NCBI RefSeq assembly: GCF_900115955.1
Contig: NZ_FOYL01000001.1
Location: forward strand, 310,001-374,000
Direction: 5' to 3'
Source of the DNA: Lentzea waywayandensis
GTDB taxonomy: Bacteria; Actinomycetota; Actinomycetes; Mycobacteriales; Pseudonocardiaceae
DNA length: 64,000 bases
In this document: piece after piece, positions 17,754 through 25,862 of the stretch
Position numbering within the stretch: position 1 is the stretch's first letter
How the letters are laid out: each line of letters opens with the position of its first letter
The notes under the pieces: model-generated
Told to the model about the DNA's origin: nothing
What the model saw: only the letters and a program-made list of their open reading frames with translations
The model's database searches: none
Translations under genes and position numbers: made by a program

Positions 17754-18307
17754 GGCCCCCTACCCCGCAGCTCCTCCAGCTCGGCGTCGGAGAACCCGTA
17801 GGTCGTCACGACGGTCATCTTCGCGCTGGTGACCACGAGACCCGGCCCGAACTCCTCCACCACGACACCGCGCTGGTTCTCCGACTCGAAGAACGGCTTG
17901 CCGCTCACCCCGAGATCGACCTCGGACGGCCAGAACAGCGTCCTGCGCTTCTCGCCGGGGTGGAACTCGTGCGCGAACTTCAGCTGATGCAGGAACGTGA
18001 TCCAGCCTTCGGTGATGTCCTCGTAGTAGTCGTCCCACTCGGGTGAGGTGCCCTTGGGCGCGCGGGTCAGCACGACGCGGGTGCCCTCGGGAACGGGCGT
18101 GAGGACGAACGTGTCGTGGTTGTGGACGATCAGCGTCGTGCCGTCCTCCTCCGCGTTCTGAAAGTAGATGTGGTCGATCTCGGCGTCGAGCTCCGGGAGG
18201 TCCCAGCCGTGCCAGTGGCGCAGCTTCTCCTTGTCCCGGAACGACTGCCACACCTCGTCGACCGGTGCGGCCACGGTGATCTCGATCCGGACGCCTTCGT
18301 CACTCAT
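17729..18307 (-). CDS. SRPBCC (AHSA1-like) domain protein
   Basis: The 192-residue protein starts with the START/SRPBCC signature (VRIEITVAAPVDEVWQSFRDKEKLRHWHGWD) and contains the late GWITFLHQLKFAHEF segment. The helix-grip fold binds small hydrophobic ligands; the ligand is unknown. Its ATG overlaps the end of the ArsR regulator gene by 8 bases, so the two form the common ArsR-SRPBCC pair, in which the domain protein is co-expressed with its regulator. It converges on aldO with a 25-base overlap. Confidence 0.8.
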   Translation of the reverse strand: MSDEGVRIEITVAAPVDEVWQSFRDKEKLRHWHGWDLPELDAEIDHIYFQNAEEDGTTLIVHNHDTFVLTPVPEGTRVVLTRAPKGTSPEWDDYYEDITEGWITFLHQLKFAHEFHPGEKRRTLFWPSEVDLGVSGKPFFESENQRGVVVEEFGPGLVVTSAKMTVVTTYGFSDAELEELRGRGPQLEADPK

Positions 18308-18821
18308 CTGCTACTCCGGGGTGGCCCAGGGCGACCACCCGGTACGGGCGGCCTGACTCGGTGTCGTACTTCAGCGCGATCTGCCGCACCGCTTCGGCCA
18401 GGTCGCTGGTGAACTCGTGGACGTCGCCGGGCGCGCCGAAGCGGACCGTCGTCTCCACCGTGAACGTGAGCAAGCGCTTTCCCGCGTCGGCCGCCGCGTT
18501 CGACATCCGCTCGACGTCACGAGCCGAGTCCTCCGCGACCGACACCAGGTGCGTCGCGGCGAACTGGTCCTGGACGCCGGCGGCGATCTCGCGGCCGGGC
18601 TTCGCGCGCAGCACGCGTTCGACGCAGCCGCGGCGCTGGCGTTGTTCGACCAGCTCGACCAGTCCTGCCTGTTCCAGGGCTCGGACGTGGTAGTTGACGC
18701 GCTGCCGGGGCAGGTCGAGGACCGCCGCGAGCTGCGTCGCCGAGGCGGGCGATCTCAGCAGCTCCAGCAGCGACCGGCGTAACGGCGACAGCTCCACGCC
18801 TAGCACAGTCGCATTTGACAA
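18300..18821 (-). CDS. ArsR-type winged-helix regulator
   Basis: The protein (up to 173 residues) has an N-terminal winged helix (RRSLLELLRSPASATQLAAVLDLPRQRVNYHVRALEQAGLVEL) with no metal-binding Cys pair in the recognition helix. The C-terminal half is helical then beta and may bind a ligand. It is co-transcribed with the SRPBCC gene, which it probably regulates. The start is uncertain: the open frame begins at TTG 18821, but GTG 18806 or GTG 18794 would give a more usual ArsR N-terminus and leave the dyad at 18815-18834 upstream of the gene. Confidence 0.75.
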   Translation of the reverse strand: MSNATVLGVELSPLRRSLLELLRSPASATQLAAVLDLPRQRVNYHVRALEQAGLVELVEQRQRRGCVERVLRAKPGREIAAGVQDQFAATHLVSVAEDSARDVERMSNAAADAGKRLLTFTVETTVRFGAPGDVHEFTSDLAEAVRQIALKYDTESGRPYRVVALGHPGVADE

Positions 18822-18834
18822 ATTCGTGTGTCAA
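18815..18834. promoter_or_regulatory. Dyad at the ArsR gene start, with a TTGACA box
   Basis: TTGACA and TGTCAA arms surround an 8-base spacer. On the minus strand TTGACA could also be a -35 element, but I see no convincing -10 at the usual spacing. The position over the start of the ArsR gene suits an autoregulatory operator. Confidence 0.4.
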
Positions 18835-18903
18835 TACCGGAACACGACCGGAAACAGTTAAGTTCGTTGACGGTTGCAACAAACCACCCCCACCCTGTGA
18901 CCC

Positions 18904-21036
18904 GTGAGAACCCCCCTGCTGGTGGCAGCGTTGGCAGCAGCGGCGATCGTTCCTGTGTGGACGGTCGCGGCGCAGGCCGACGTGGTGCCCGGAACCGCTT
19001 ATCAAGTGACGAACGTCGGCAGCGGAAAGTGCGTGGAGTCGCTGGGAACGGCCAACGGCGCACAGCTCCGCCAACAAGGTTGCACTGGGCAGAAGTGGAC
19101 CTTCACGCCCACGAGCGACGGCTACTACACGGTCGGCGACGGCCAGGTCTGGGACGTCTCGAACGTCTCCACCGCGGACAACGCCCCGGTCCACATGTGG
19201 CAGTCGTTCACCGCGAACAACCAGCAATGGCGCGCCGAGGCCGTCGGCACGGACACCTACCGGTTCGTGAACCGCAACAGCGCCAAGTGCCTCGACGTGC
19301 CCGGCGCCTCGACCGGTGACGTCCAGCTGGTCCAGTACACCTGCAACGGGACCAACGCGCAGCTCTTCCGCCTCGCCCAGGACGGCCCGCCGAACCCCGG
19401 CCAGCCGGACTTCGGCCCGAACGTGCTGATCTTCGACCCGTCGATGTCCTCCGCCACGATCCAGGCGCGGCTCAACGACGTCTTCCGTCAACAGGAAGAG
19501 GGTCAGTACGACGCGCGCCGGTTCGCGATCATGTTCAAGCCCGGCAACTACAACGTCGACGTCAACATCGGCTTCTTCACCCAGGTCCTCGGCCTGGGCC
19601 TGCTGCCGGACGGTGTGACGATCAACGGCCAGGTGCACGTCGAGGCCGACTGGTTCGAGGGCAACGCGACGCACAACTTCTGGCGTGGCGCGGAGAACCT
19701 CGCGGTGCGGCCGCCTTCGGGCACCAACACGTGGGCCGTCTCGCAGGCGTCCGCGATGCGCCGCACGAAGGTCTACGGCAACATGCAGCTCGACGACAAC
19801 GGCTGGTCGAGCGGTGGTTTCCTCGCCGACTCCGTGGTCACGGGCCAGGTCCGCTCCGGTTCGCAGCAGCAGTGGCTGTCGCGCAACACCGAGTGGGGCT
19901 CGTGGACGGGCGAGAACTGGAACATGGTGTTCGTCGGTGCTCGCAACGCACCGCAGAACACGTTCCCGGAGCCGCCGTACACGACCGTCGCGCAGACCCC
20001 TGTCGTGCGGGAGAAGCCGTTCCTGAACGTCGACGGCAGCGGCAACTACAACGTGTTCGTCCCGGCGCTGCGCTCCAACACCAGCGGCACCACCTGGGCG
20101 TCGGGCAACCAGCAGGGCACGAACATCCCGCTGTCCCAGTTCTACATCGCGAAGCCGGGCACCTCGGCCGCGACGATGAACGCGCAGCTCGCGGCCGGCA
20201 AGCACCTGCTGCTCACGCCGGGCGTCCACCAGGTCTCGGAACCGATCCGCGTCACCCGCCCCGACACCGTCGTGATGGGTCTCGGTCTCGCGACCGTCAT
20301 GCCCACCAACGGCAACATGGCGCTCGACGTGGCCGATGTGGACGGTGTGAAGATCGCCGGCCTGCTGCTCGACGCGGCCCCGACCAACTCGCCGCTGCTC
20401 GCACAGATCGGCGCGCCGGGCAGCAACGCCAACCACTCGGCCAACCCGACCTCGCTGCACGACTTCTACGTGCGCATCGGCGGTTCGGCCGTCGGCCGCG
20501 CCACGACCTCGTTGGTGGTCAACAGCCACAACGTGATCGGCGACCACCTGTGGCTGTGGCGAGGTGACCACTCCATCGGCGTCGGCTGGGACGTGAACCG
20601 GGCGGACACCGGCCTGATCGTCAACGGCAACAACGTGACGATGTACGGCCTGTTCGTCGAGCACTACCAGAAGTACCAGACCATCTGGAACGGCCAGGGC
20701 GGCCGGACGTACTTCTACCAGAACGAAATGCCGTACGAGGCGCCCAACCAGGCGGCGTGGATGAACGGCTCGACCCGCGGCTACGCGGCGTACAAGGTCG
20801 CCAACAACGTCACGACGCACGAGGCGTGGGGCCTGGGCAGTTACATCTTCGCCAACGCCAACCCGAGCGTGGTGGCCGACCGGGCATTCGAGGTGCCGAA
20901 CACCCCGGGCGTCAAGTTCCACAGCATGGTGACGATCTCGTTGGGCGGCAAGGGAACCATCGAGCGCATCATCAACAACTCGGGTGGACGGGTGACCGCC
21001 GGATCTACCGAGGCTTACCTGGCGAACTACCCGTGA
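18904..21036 (+). CDS. Secreted ricin-lectin plus right-handed beta-helix (GH55-like) protein
   Basis: The 710-residue protein has a signal peptide (RTPLLVAALAAAAIVPVWTVAAQA) and a ricin-type beta-trefoil lectin domain (about 30-160, QxW-like KWTF, QQWRA and CLDVPG motifs). A long domain follows that resembles the pectate-lyase-like beta-helix family containing GH55 glucanases (PDFGPNVLIFDPSM, FKPGNYN, GGFLADS, QQQWLSRN, PPYTT, REKPFL). Streptomyces relatives are often labelled adenylyl cyclase, which nothing here supports. Extracellular polysaccharide binding and possible hydrolysis are inferred. The GTG start gives an immediate signal peptide, but no strong ribosome site precedes it. Confidence 0.75.
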   Translation: MRTPLLVAALAAAAIVPVWTVAAQADVVPGTAYQVTNVGSGKCVESLGTANGAQLRQQGCTGQKWTFTPTSDGYYTVGDGQVWDVSNVSTADNAPVHMWQSFTANNQQWRAEAVGTDTYRFVNRNSAKCLDVPGASTGDVQLVQYTCNGTNAQLFRLAQDGPPNPGQPDFGPNVLIFDPSMSSATIQARLNDVFRQQEEGQYDARRFAIMFKPGNYNVDVNIGFFTQVLGLGLLPDGVTINGQVHVEADWFEGNATHNFWRGAENLAVRPPSGTNTWAVSQASAMRRTKVYGNMQLDDNGWSSGGFLADSVVTGQVRSGSQQQWLSRNTEWGSWTGENWNMVFVGARNAPQNTFPEPPYTTVAQTPVVREKPFLNVDGSGNYNVFVPALRSNTSGTTWASGNQQGTNIPLSQFYIAKPGTSAATMNAQLAAGKHLLLTPGVHQVSEPIRVTRPDTVVMGLGLATVMPTNGNMALDVADVDGVKIAGLLLDAAPTNSPLLAQIGAPGSNANHSANPTSLHDFYVRIGGSAVGRATTSLVVNSHNVIGDHLWLWRGDHSIGVGWDVNRADTGLIVNGNNVTMYGLFVEHYQKYQTIWNGQGGRTYFYQNEMPYEAPNQAAWMNGSTRGYAAYKVANNVTTHEAWGLGSYIFANANPSVVADRAFEVPNTPGVKFHSMVTISLGGKGTIERIINNSGGRVTAGSTEAYLANYP

Positions 21037-21064
21037 TGTTCCGCTGAGTGGTTTTGAACTGCAC

Positions 21065-21104
21065 ATCCCCATGCTCCGGTCCGCATAGACTGGAGCATGG
21101 GGAT
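21065..21104. promoter_or_regulatory. 13-bp perfect inverted repeat over the amidase start codon
   Basis: ATCCCCATGCTCC (21065-21077) and GGAGCATGGGGAT (21092-21104) are exact reverse complements with a 14-base loop. The right arm contains GGAG and the ATG at 21097. The loop holds TAGACT (21086-21091), a possible -10 element giving a near-leaderless mRNA. It may be an operator or a structure that hides the start. Confidence 0.5.
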
Positions 21105-22347
21105 TCTTTCTGAGCAGTTGCGCGTCATCGAAGCCTTGAACCCGGTCTACAACGCGTTGACCTCCGTGTTCGACGTTCGGGATGAGCCGGTCGGTCCACT
21201 CGCCGGGGTCACGTTCTCGGTCAAGGACAACATCGACGTCGCGGGCGCCGCCACCACGCACGGCCTGAAGTCGCTGGCAGGCAACGTGAAATCTGCGGAC
21301 GCGCCCATCGTGGCGCGGCTGAGAGCAGCCGGGGCGACACCGATCGCGCACGCCAACATGCCGACGTTGAACGCCCGTGGCATGCACACGTACAGCGAAC
21401 TGGCCGGGCACACCATCAACCCGTGGGACAGCGCTCTTTCGCCGGGTGGGAGCTCCGGCGGTGACGCGGTCGCCGTGGCCACGGGAATGGTGGATTTCGG
21501 GATCGGCAACGACGGCGGCGGCTCGTTGCGACTGCCCGCGTTCCTGAACGGCGTCTGCGCGCTGAAGCCCAGCTACGGGCGTTACCCGCAGGGCGCGATC
21601 TACGGCCAGCCGGACCCGTCGTTCCCGACCCAGGTCATGACCGTGGAGGGACCGCTCGCCCGCACGGTCGAGGACCTGCGGCGAGTGCATTCGGTGCTGT
21701 GCGGCGCGGACCCGGCCGATCCTCGTTCCGTCCCGGTGCCCGCCACCGGCTCACCGACGCCGAGGATCGCCGGTTTCGTACCGGGTGACCCGGTCGTGGA
21801 GGAGGCGGCGAAACGGCTGGTGGAGGCCGGTTACGAGGTAGAACCGGTCACTCCTCCGCGGGTCGAGGAGGCGTCGACGCTCGCCATGAGGATGATCGCC
21901 ACGCCGATCGCGCTCGACTTCGAGCAGTTCGCCACGTTCGCGGGCGAGGACGTCGCCCTGTACTCCCGTCACCTGCTGAAGGTGCGGCCGGGACTGGACC
22001 TGGCCGGGTTCCTCGAGCTGACAGGTACCCGGCTCGCGATCCAACGCGAGTGGGCACGGGTGCTGGACCGCTACCCGGTGCTGGTCGGGCCGGTGTCGAC
22101 CACACCGTGGTTCGAACCGGACCAGGACCGCCGCAGTCCTGAGGCCCTGGCCGACTACTTCGAGGCGATGAAGCTGTGCGAGGCGAGCAGTTTCGTCGGC
22201 GTGCCGTCGGTGGCGGTGCCGACGGGGCTGCGGGACGGGCTGCCGACCGGCGTCCAGGTGATCTCCCGGATGTATCGGGAGGACCTCGCGCTGGACGCCG
22301 CCACCGTCCTCGAAATCCCGCTCAGCCCAGCCGTTTCGGCCGGTTGA
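21097..22347 (+). CDS. Amidase (amidase-signature family)
   Basis: The 416-residue enzyme has the amidase-signature core: the catalytic Lys in FSVKDNID, and the Ser-rich loop SPGGSSGGDAVAVATG followed by GNDGGGSLRLPA, where the cis-Ser and nucleophile Ser sit. The usual DTGGS or DIGGS is DGGGS here. The family hydrolyses amides in the cytoplasm through a Ser-cisSer-Lys triad; the substrate is unknown. The gene starts within a perfect inverted repeat and overlaps the convergent DUF6204 gene by 26 bases at its 3' end. Confidence 0.88.
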   Translation: MGILSEQLRVIEALNPVYNALTSVFDVRDEPVGPLAGVTFSVKDNIDVAGAATTHGLKSLAGNVKSADAPIVARLRAAGATPIAHANMPTLNARGMHTYSELAGHTINPWDSALSPGGSSGGDAVAVATGMVDFGIGNDGGGSLRLPAFLNGVCALKPSYGRYPQGAIYGQPDPSFPTQVMTVEGPLARTVEDLRRVHSVLCGADPADPRSVPVPATGSPTPRIAGFVPGDPVVEEAAKRLVEAGYEVEPVTPPRVEEASTLAMRMIATPIALDFEQFATFAGEDVALYSRHLLKVRPGLDLAGFLELTGTRLAIQREWARVLDRYPVLVGPVSTTPWFEPDQDRRSPEALADYFEAMKLCEASSFVGVPSVAVPTGLRDGLPTGVQVISRMYREDLALDAATVLEIPLSPAVSAG

Positions 22348-22648
22348 CCTTCATCTCGTCCATGTCGGTGACCTTGGCCTTCAACCCCTGGAAGTCGACG
22401 CCGAGCGAGTCGAGGGCGGTGGCCGCGCGCCGCAGCCCCGCCTCGTCCGGCTTCTCGGCGGCGGTCAGGATCACGCGGTAGCTGAAGAAGTCGAGCTTCT
22501 CGTCGAACATCAGCGCGCCTTCCTCGCTGAAGCCGCCGTCGCGCAGGAAGTCGAAGCCCTTCAGGCGGTCCTGCAACGAGACGCGCTGCTCGGAGGTCAG
22601 GTCGGCGAACCGGCCGCGGACGAGTACTCGGTAGGTGTGTTCAGCCAC
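22322..22648 (-). CDS. DUF6204-family protein
   Basis: The 108-residue protein begins AEHTYRVLVRGRFADLT and reads as an alpha-beta fold with conserved aromatic strands (LDFFSYRVILTA). It matches the actinobacterial DUF6204 family, whose function is unknown. The frame is open further upstream, but the GTG at 22648 begins the conserved part and has GGGGAG 12 bases ahead. It is antiparallel to the TenA-like gene (start 22718) and overlaps the amidase 3' end by 26 bases. Confidence 0.7.
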   Translation of the reverse strand: MAEHTYRVLVRGRFADLTSEQRVSLQDRLKGFDFLRDGGFSEEGALMFDEKLDFFSYRVILTAAEKPDEAGLRRAATALDSLGVDFQGLKAKVTDMDEMKVNRPKRLG

Positions 22649-22717
22649 GAGCGAAGATGCTCCCCGAAGGGCCCGCGGTCTGGCGAACGATTTCCCGAGT
22701 GCGAAAGAATCGGGACC

Positions 22718-23359
22718 ATGAACGCAAAAGAGCTGGTCACGCGCATCCGAACGGAGCTGCACCCCGGTGAGCACGACAACCTCGTGGTCAAACTGATCGA
22801 AACCGGACAGGCCCCGCGCGCTGTGATCGCCACGTTCGCCGCCGAGGAGAACCACATCGTGTCGTCGGACTGGCGAACATTCCTGGCGCTCGCGTCGAAG
22901 GCGGAGGAGCCGAACGCGCGGGCGTTCTTCACGTTGCTCGCGGGCGGCGAGGAGCTGGTGCTACCGATGCTGGAGCCGCTCGCGAAGGCGGCGGGCATGT
23001 CCGCCAAGGACTTCCAGAGCTACGAGCCGTTCCCCGGCTGCCAGTCCTACCCGGCCTACCAGGCGTGGATGGCGCTCAACGGGGAGCCGACGGACGTGAT
23101 CCTCGCGATCCTCGCGAACTTCACCGCGTGGGGCGGCTACTGCGCGCGGATGGCGAAGGGGCTGCGCGAGCACTACGGGTTCAGCGACGAGGCGTGCGCG
23201 TTCGTGGACTTCTTCGCCACGCCCGCGCCGCAGCTCGAGGACCGCGCGATCGCCGCGATCCAGGCGTCCCTCGACGCCGGCTGGCAGCCGAAGCACGCGT
23301 GGCGCTACGGCCGCCTGCTCCAGGCATACGAACTTCAGTTCTGGTCCACACTGGCCTAA
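22718..23359 (+). CDS. TenA/PqqC-like (haem-oxygenase-fold) protein
   Basis: The 213-residue all-helical protein carries TenA-like features, including the EENHIVSSDWRTF region and a closing helix with WRYGRLLQAYELQFW. TenA proteins are aminopyrimidine salvage enzymes or uncharacterised. The catalytic Cys of true TenA is not evident, so the reaction is unknown. The start is the ATG at 22718; the frame is open 27 codons upstream without conserved sequence. A strong hairpin lies just past its stop. Confidence 0.65.
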   Translation: MNAKELVTRIRTELHPGEHDNLVVKLIETGQAPRAVIATFAAEENHIVSSDWRTFLALASKAEEPNARAFFTLLAGGEELVLPMLEPLAKAAGMSAKDFQSYEPFPGCQSYPAYQAWMALNGEPTDVILAILANFTAWGGYCARMAKGLREHYGFSDEACAFVDFFATPAPQLEDRAIAAIQASLDAGWQPKHAWRYGRLLQAYELQFWSTLA

Positions 23360-23366
23360 CGGAAAC

Positions 23367-23388
23367 GGGGGCGGCGAAAGCCGCCCCC
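23367..23388. terminator. Bidirectional terminator between convergent genes
   Basis: GGGGGCGGC, a GAAA tetraloop, then GCCGCCCCC form a perfect 9-bp stem. It lies in the 36-base gap between the stops of the TenA-like gene (plus) and the chitinase gene (minus), so it can serve both. There is no long T-run, as is usual in high-GC actinobacteria. Confidence 0.85.
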
Positions 23389-23395
23389 ACCGCCG

Positions 23396-24886
23396 CTATC
23401 GGGGCAGATAGGCCCGGTGGGCCTTGGAGAACTCGTAGTTGTTGTACTTGTCCCAGTTGATCGACCACGTCATGAGGCCGCGCAGGTTCGGGTAGACGCC
23501 CTTCGGCTTGTAGCTGCCGCAGCGCGTGCCCTTGGTGAGGCAGTCCAGCGCGGTCTGGACGTCCGCGACGGACGTGAACCCGTTGCCCGCGTACTGCGCG
23601 GCGGGCAGGCCGATCGCGACCTGTTCCTGCCGCAACGGCGCGAAGAACTTCGACGCGTCACCGCGCACCGGGAAGCCGGCGAGCACCATGTCGGTCATCG
23701 CCACGTGGAAGTCCGCGCCACCCATGTTGTGGTACTGGTTGTCCAGCCCCATCACAGGTCCGGAGTTGTAGTCCTGCACGTGCAGCAACGTCAGGTCGTT
23801 GCGCATGGCCTCGATCACCGGCAGGTACGCACCCGTGCGCGCGTCGCCGGTGCCCGTGCCACCGTAGAACTGGTAGCCGACCTGCACGAAGAACGTCTCC
23901 GGTGCCATGGTGAGCACGAAGTTGGCTCCGTAGCGGGACTTCAGCGTCCGCAGCGCCGAGATCAGGTTCACGACCACGGGCGTGGTCGGGTTCTTGAAGT
24001 CGAGGTCACCGGGGTTCAGCGACAGCGAGTGGCCCTCGAAGTCGACGTCGAGACCGTTCAGGCCGTACTTGTCGATGATGGCGCCGACCGACCGCACGAA
24101 CGCGTCGCGCGCCCCCGTGGTCTCGAGCCGCACCTGGCCGTTCTGGCCGCCGATGGAGATGTTGACCTTCTTGCCCTTTGCCTGCTGGGCGCGGATGCCG
24201 GCGATGAACTCCGCCTCGGACTCGACGTTCGGGCACTCCGCGACCGGGCACTGGCTGAACCGCAGCTCACCGGATGTGGCGCTGGTGGGCTCGGCGAACG
24301 AGAGGTTGATGACGTCCCACTCGTCCGGCACGTCCTTCATGCGGATGTAGCCGGAGCCGTTGGCGAAGCTGGCGTGCAGGTAGCCGACGAGCACCTTGCG
24401 TGGCAGCTGACCCGTGGGCGGCTGACCGGTCGTAGTGGTGGTGGTCGTGGTCGTAGTAGTCGTCGTGGTCGTGGTGGTCGAACTGGTGGTCGGTCCGGTG
24501 CCACCCGTGCACGCCGCACCGTTGATCGTGCAGTTCGCCGGGTCGGCGGTGCCGGCGGCGTTGAAGCCGAACGACACGCTGGCGCCGGGCGCGACCGAGC
24601 CGTTGTACTCCCGGTTGACGAACGTGTTGTGGTTGCCGCTCTTGGTGAGCAGCGAGTCCCAGTAGGCACCGACGGAGGTCGAGGCCGGGTAGTCGAACTC
24701 GACCTTCCAGGAGCTGATCGCCGCGCTGGTCTCGTTCTTGATCGTCACCGTCGCGGTGTAGCCGGTGCTCCAGGCCTGCTTGGAGAACGTCGCCGTGACT
24801 CCGGCGGCACTGGCAGGGGCGAGGCTCACGATCACGGTGCCGAGCACCAGTGCGGCCACCGCGGATATTCGAGCGAACAACAGCAT
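23396..24886 (-). CDS. Secreted family 18 chitinase with CBM2 domain
   Basis: The 496-residue protein has a signal peptide (LLFARISAVAALVLGTVIVSLAPASA) and a cellulose/chitin-binding CBM2 domain (about 29-125). A Thr-rich linker with a run of 17 Thr follows, then a GH18 barrel. The catalytic motif GLDVDFEG near residue 281 supplies the acid Glu and assisting Asp residues. It cleaves chitin outside the cell by substrate-assisted catalysis. The ATG at 24886 is preferred over the one three codons earlier because GAGGG lies 9 bases before it. A DasR-type operator lies upstream, predicting induction by chitin-derived GlcNAc. Confidence 0.92.
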   Translation of the reverse strand: MLLFARISAVAALVLGTVIVSLAPASAAGVTATFSKQAWSTGYTATVTIKNETSAAISSWKVEFDYPASTSVGAYWDSLLTKSGNHNTFVNREYNGSVAPGASVSFGFNAAGTADPANCTINGAACTGGTGPTTSSTTTTTTTTTTTTTTTTTGQPPTGQLPRKVLVGYLHASFANGSGYIRMKDVPDEWDVINLSFAEPTSATSGELRFSQCPVAECPNVESEAEFIAGIRAQQAKGKKVNISIGGQNGQVRLETTGARDAFVRSVGAIIDKYGLNGLDVDFEGHSLSLNPGDLDFKNPTTPVVVNLISALRTLKSRYGANFVLTMAPETFFVQVGYQFYGGTGTGDARTGAYLPVIEAMRNDLTLLHVQDYNSGPVMGLDNQYHNMGGADFHVAMTDMVLAGFPVRGDASKFFAPLRQEQVAIGLPAAQYAGNGFTSVADVQTALDCLTKGTRCGSYKPKGVYPNLRGLMTWSINWDKYNNYEFSKAHRAYLPR

Positions 24887-24934
24887 GGGTTCCATCCCTC
24901 ACGCGTTGGCGGCCGGCAGGGGGTCACCCCGAAT

Positions 24935-24946
24935 TGGACTAGACCA
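24935..24946 (-). promoter_or_regulatory. DasR-responsive element (dre) upstream of chitinase
   Basis: Read on the minus strand the site is TGGTCTAGTCCA, one base from the palindromic TGGTCTAGACCA core of Streptomyces dre sites bound by the GntR regulator DasR. It is 49 bases before the chitinase ATG, the place such sites occupy in chi promoters. DasR represses and is released by glucosamine-6-phosphate or GlcNAc-6-phosphate. Confidence 0.75.
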
Positions 24947-24953
24947 TCTATCG

Positions 24954-24976
24954 GGAAGTCAAGGTTCTAGACTTCC
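24954..24976. promoter_or_regulatory. 7-bp dyad just before the plus-strand hydrolase
   Basis: GGAAGTC (24954-24960) and GACTTCC (24970-24976) form a perfect dyad with a 9-base spacer, ending four bases before the hydrolase GTG. It may be an operator for the hydrolase; no regulator gene is adjacent. Confidence 0.35.
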
Positions 24977-24980
24977 GGTC

Positions 24981-25745
24981 GTGTCCCACGCCCGTGCCGC
25001 CGACGGAACCAGCCTCTTCTACTCGGTCGAGGGCTCCGGACCTCCGCTGCTGCTCATCGCGGGCCAGGCGAACTCGTCGAAGTGGTGGTCACAGGTCCGC
25101 GGGGACTTCTCCACCCGGTTCACGACGATCGTCACCGACCACCGCGGAACCGGTTCCAGCGACAAGCCGGACGTCCCGTACAGCACCAGGATGTTCGCGG
25201 CGGACTGCGTCGCGATCCTGGCCGACGCGGGCATCGAGTCCGCCCACGTCTACGGCACGTCGATGGGCGGCCGGATCGCGCAGTGGATCGCGGCCGCGCA
25301 CGGCGAGCGCGTCAACCGGCTGGTGCTGGGCTGCACCTCCCCCGGCGGCCCGCACGGCATCGAGCGCAGCGCCGAGGTCCGCAAGTCACTCGCGCAGGTC
25401 GACCCGATGAAGGCGCGCAGGGCGTTGGAAGAGCTGATGTACACACCGGCATACCGCGGCCCGTACAACACGCTGGGCGACCCGCGGATGCCACCGCACG
25501 CACGCAAGCGGCACCTCTTCGCGAGCGCCGAGCACGACGCGTGGGACGTGCTGCCGTCGATCGCCGCACCGACCCTGGTCGTGCACGGCACAGAGGACAT
25601 CTTCAACCCCACGGCCAACGCTCCGCTGATCACGGAGCGAATCCCCGGCGCGCGGATGCACCTGATCGAGGGAGCCCGTCACGGCTACTTCGAGGAGTTC
25701 GCGAGTGAGGCGACGCCACTCGTGCTCGACTTCCTGGAGGCCTAG
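24981..25745 (+). CDS. Alpha/beta-hydrolase
   Basis: The 254-residue cytoplasmic protein has DHRGTGSSDKP, nucleophile elbow GTSMGG, late acid HGTEDIF and base ARHGYF, a complete Ser-Asp-His set. Pairwise resemblance is to the lipase/haloperoxidase-like group; the substrate is unknown. The GTG at 24981 has no ribosome site ahead, so translation may be leaderless. It diverges from the chitinase with 94 bases between the starts, sharing a region that contains the dre site and another dyad. Confidence 0.82.
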   Translation: MSHARAADGTSLFYSVEGSGPPLLLIAGQANSSKWWSQVRGDFSTRFTTIVTDHRGTGSSDKPDVPYSTRMFAADCVAILADAGIESAHVYGTSMGGRIAQWIAAAHGERVNRLVLGCTSPGGPHGIERSAEVRKSLAQVDPMKARRALEELMYTPAYRGPYNTLGDPRMPPHARKRHLFASAEHDAWDVLPSIAAPTLVVHGTEDIFNPTANAPLITERIPGARMHLIEGARHGYFEEFASEATPLVLDFLEA

Positions 25746-25862
25746 TGGTGTGGCCCGGAATGCTGCCGGGCGAATTCGCGGTCAGACGGGTGCGTCGTGG
25801 TGTCGCGAGGCGCCCTGCTGAGCGTGAACTACCCAGCCGACATTCCGGGTCGCACCAGTGGC

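Noticed and set aside
18822-18903. Standard sigma promoter for the lectin/beta-helix gene
   Set aside because: TTGACA occurs, but no acceptable -10 at 16-19 bases was found on either strand, so I do not claim a promoter.
18517-21690. Open frame of over 1000 codons on the minus strand
   Set aside because: It runs antisense to the lectin/beta-helix and amidase genes, which have clear domains and signal peptide; the minus-strand text is Arg/Val/Asp-rich without motifs.
24422-24485. Simple-repeat tract (GTGGTC-like) suggestive of phase variation
   Set aside because: It encodes the Thr linker of the chitinase with mixed codons, so slippage is unlikely; such linkers are normal in secreted hydrolases.
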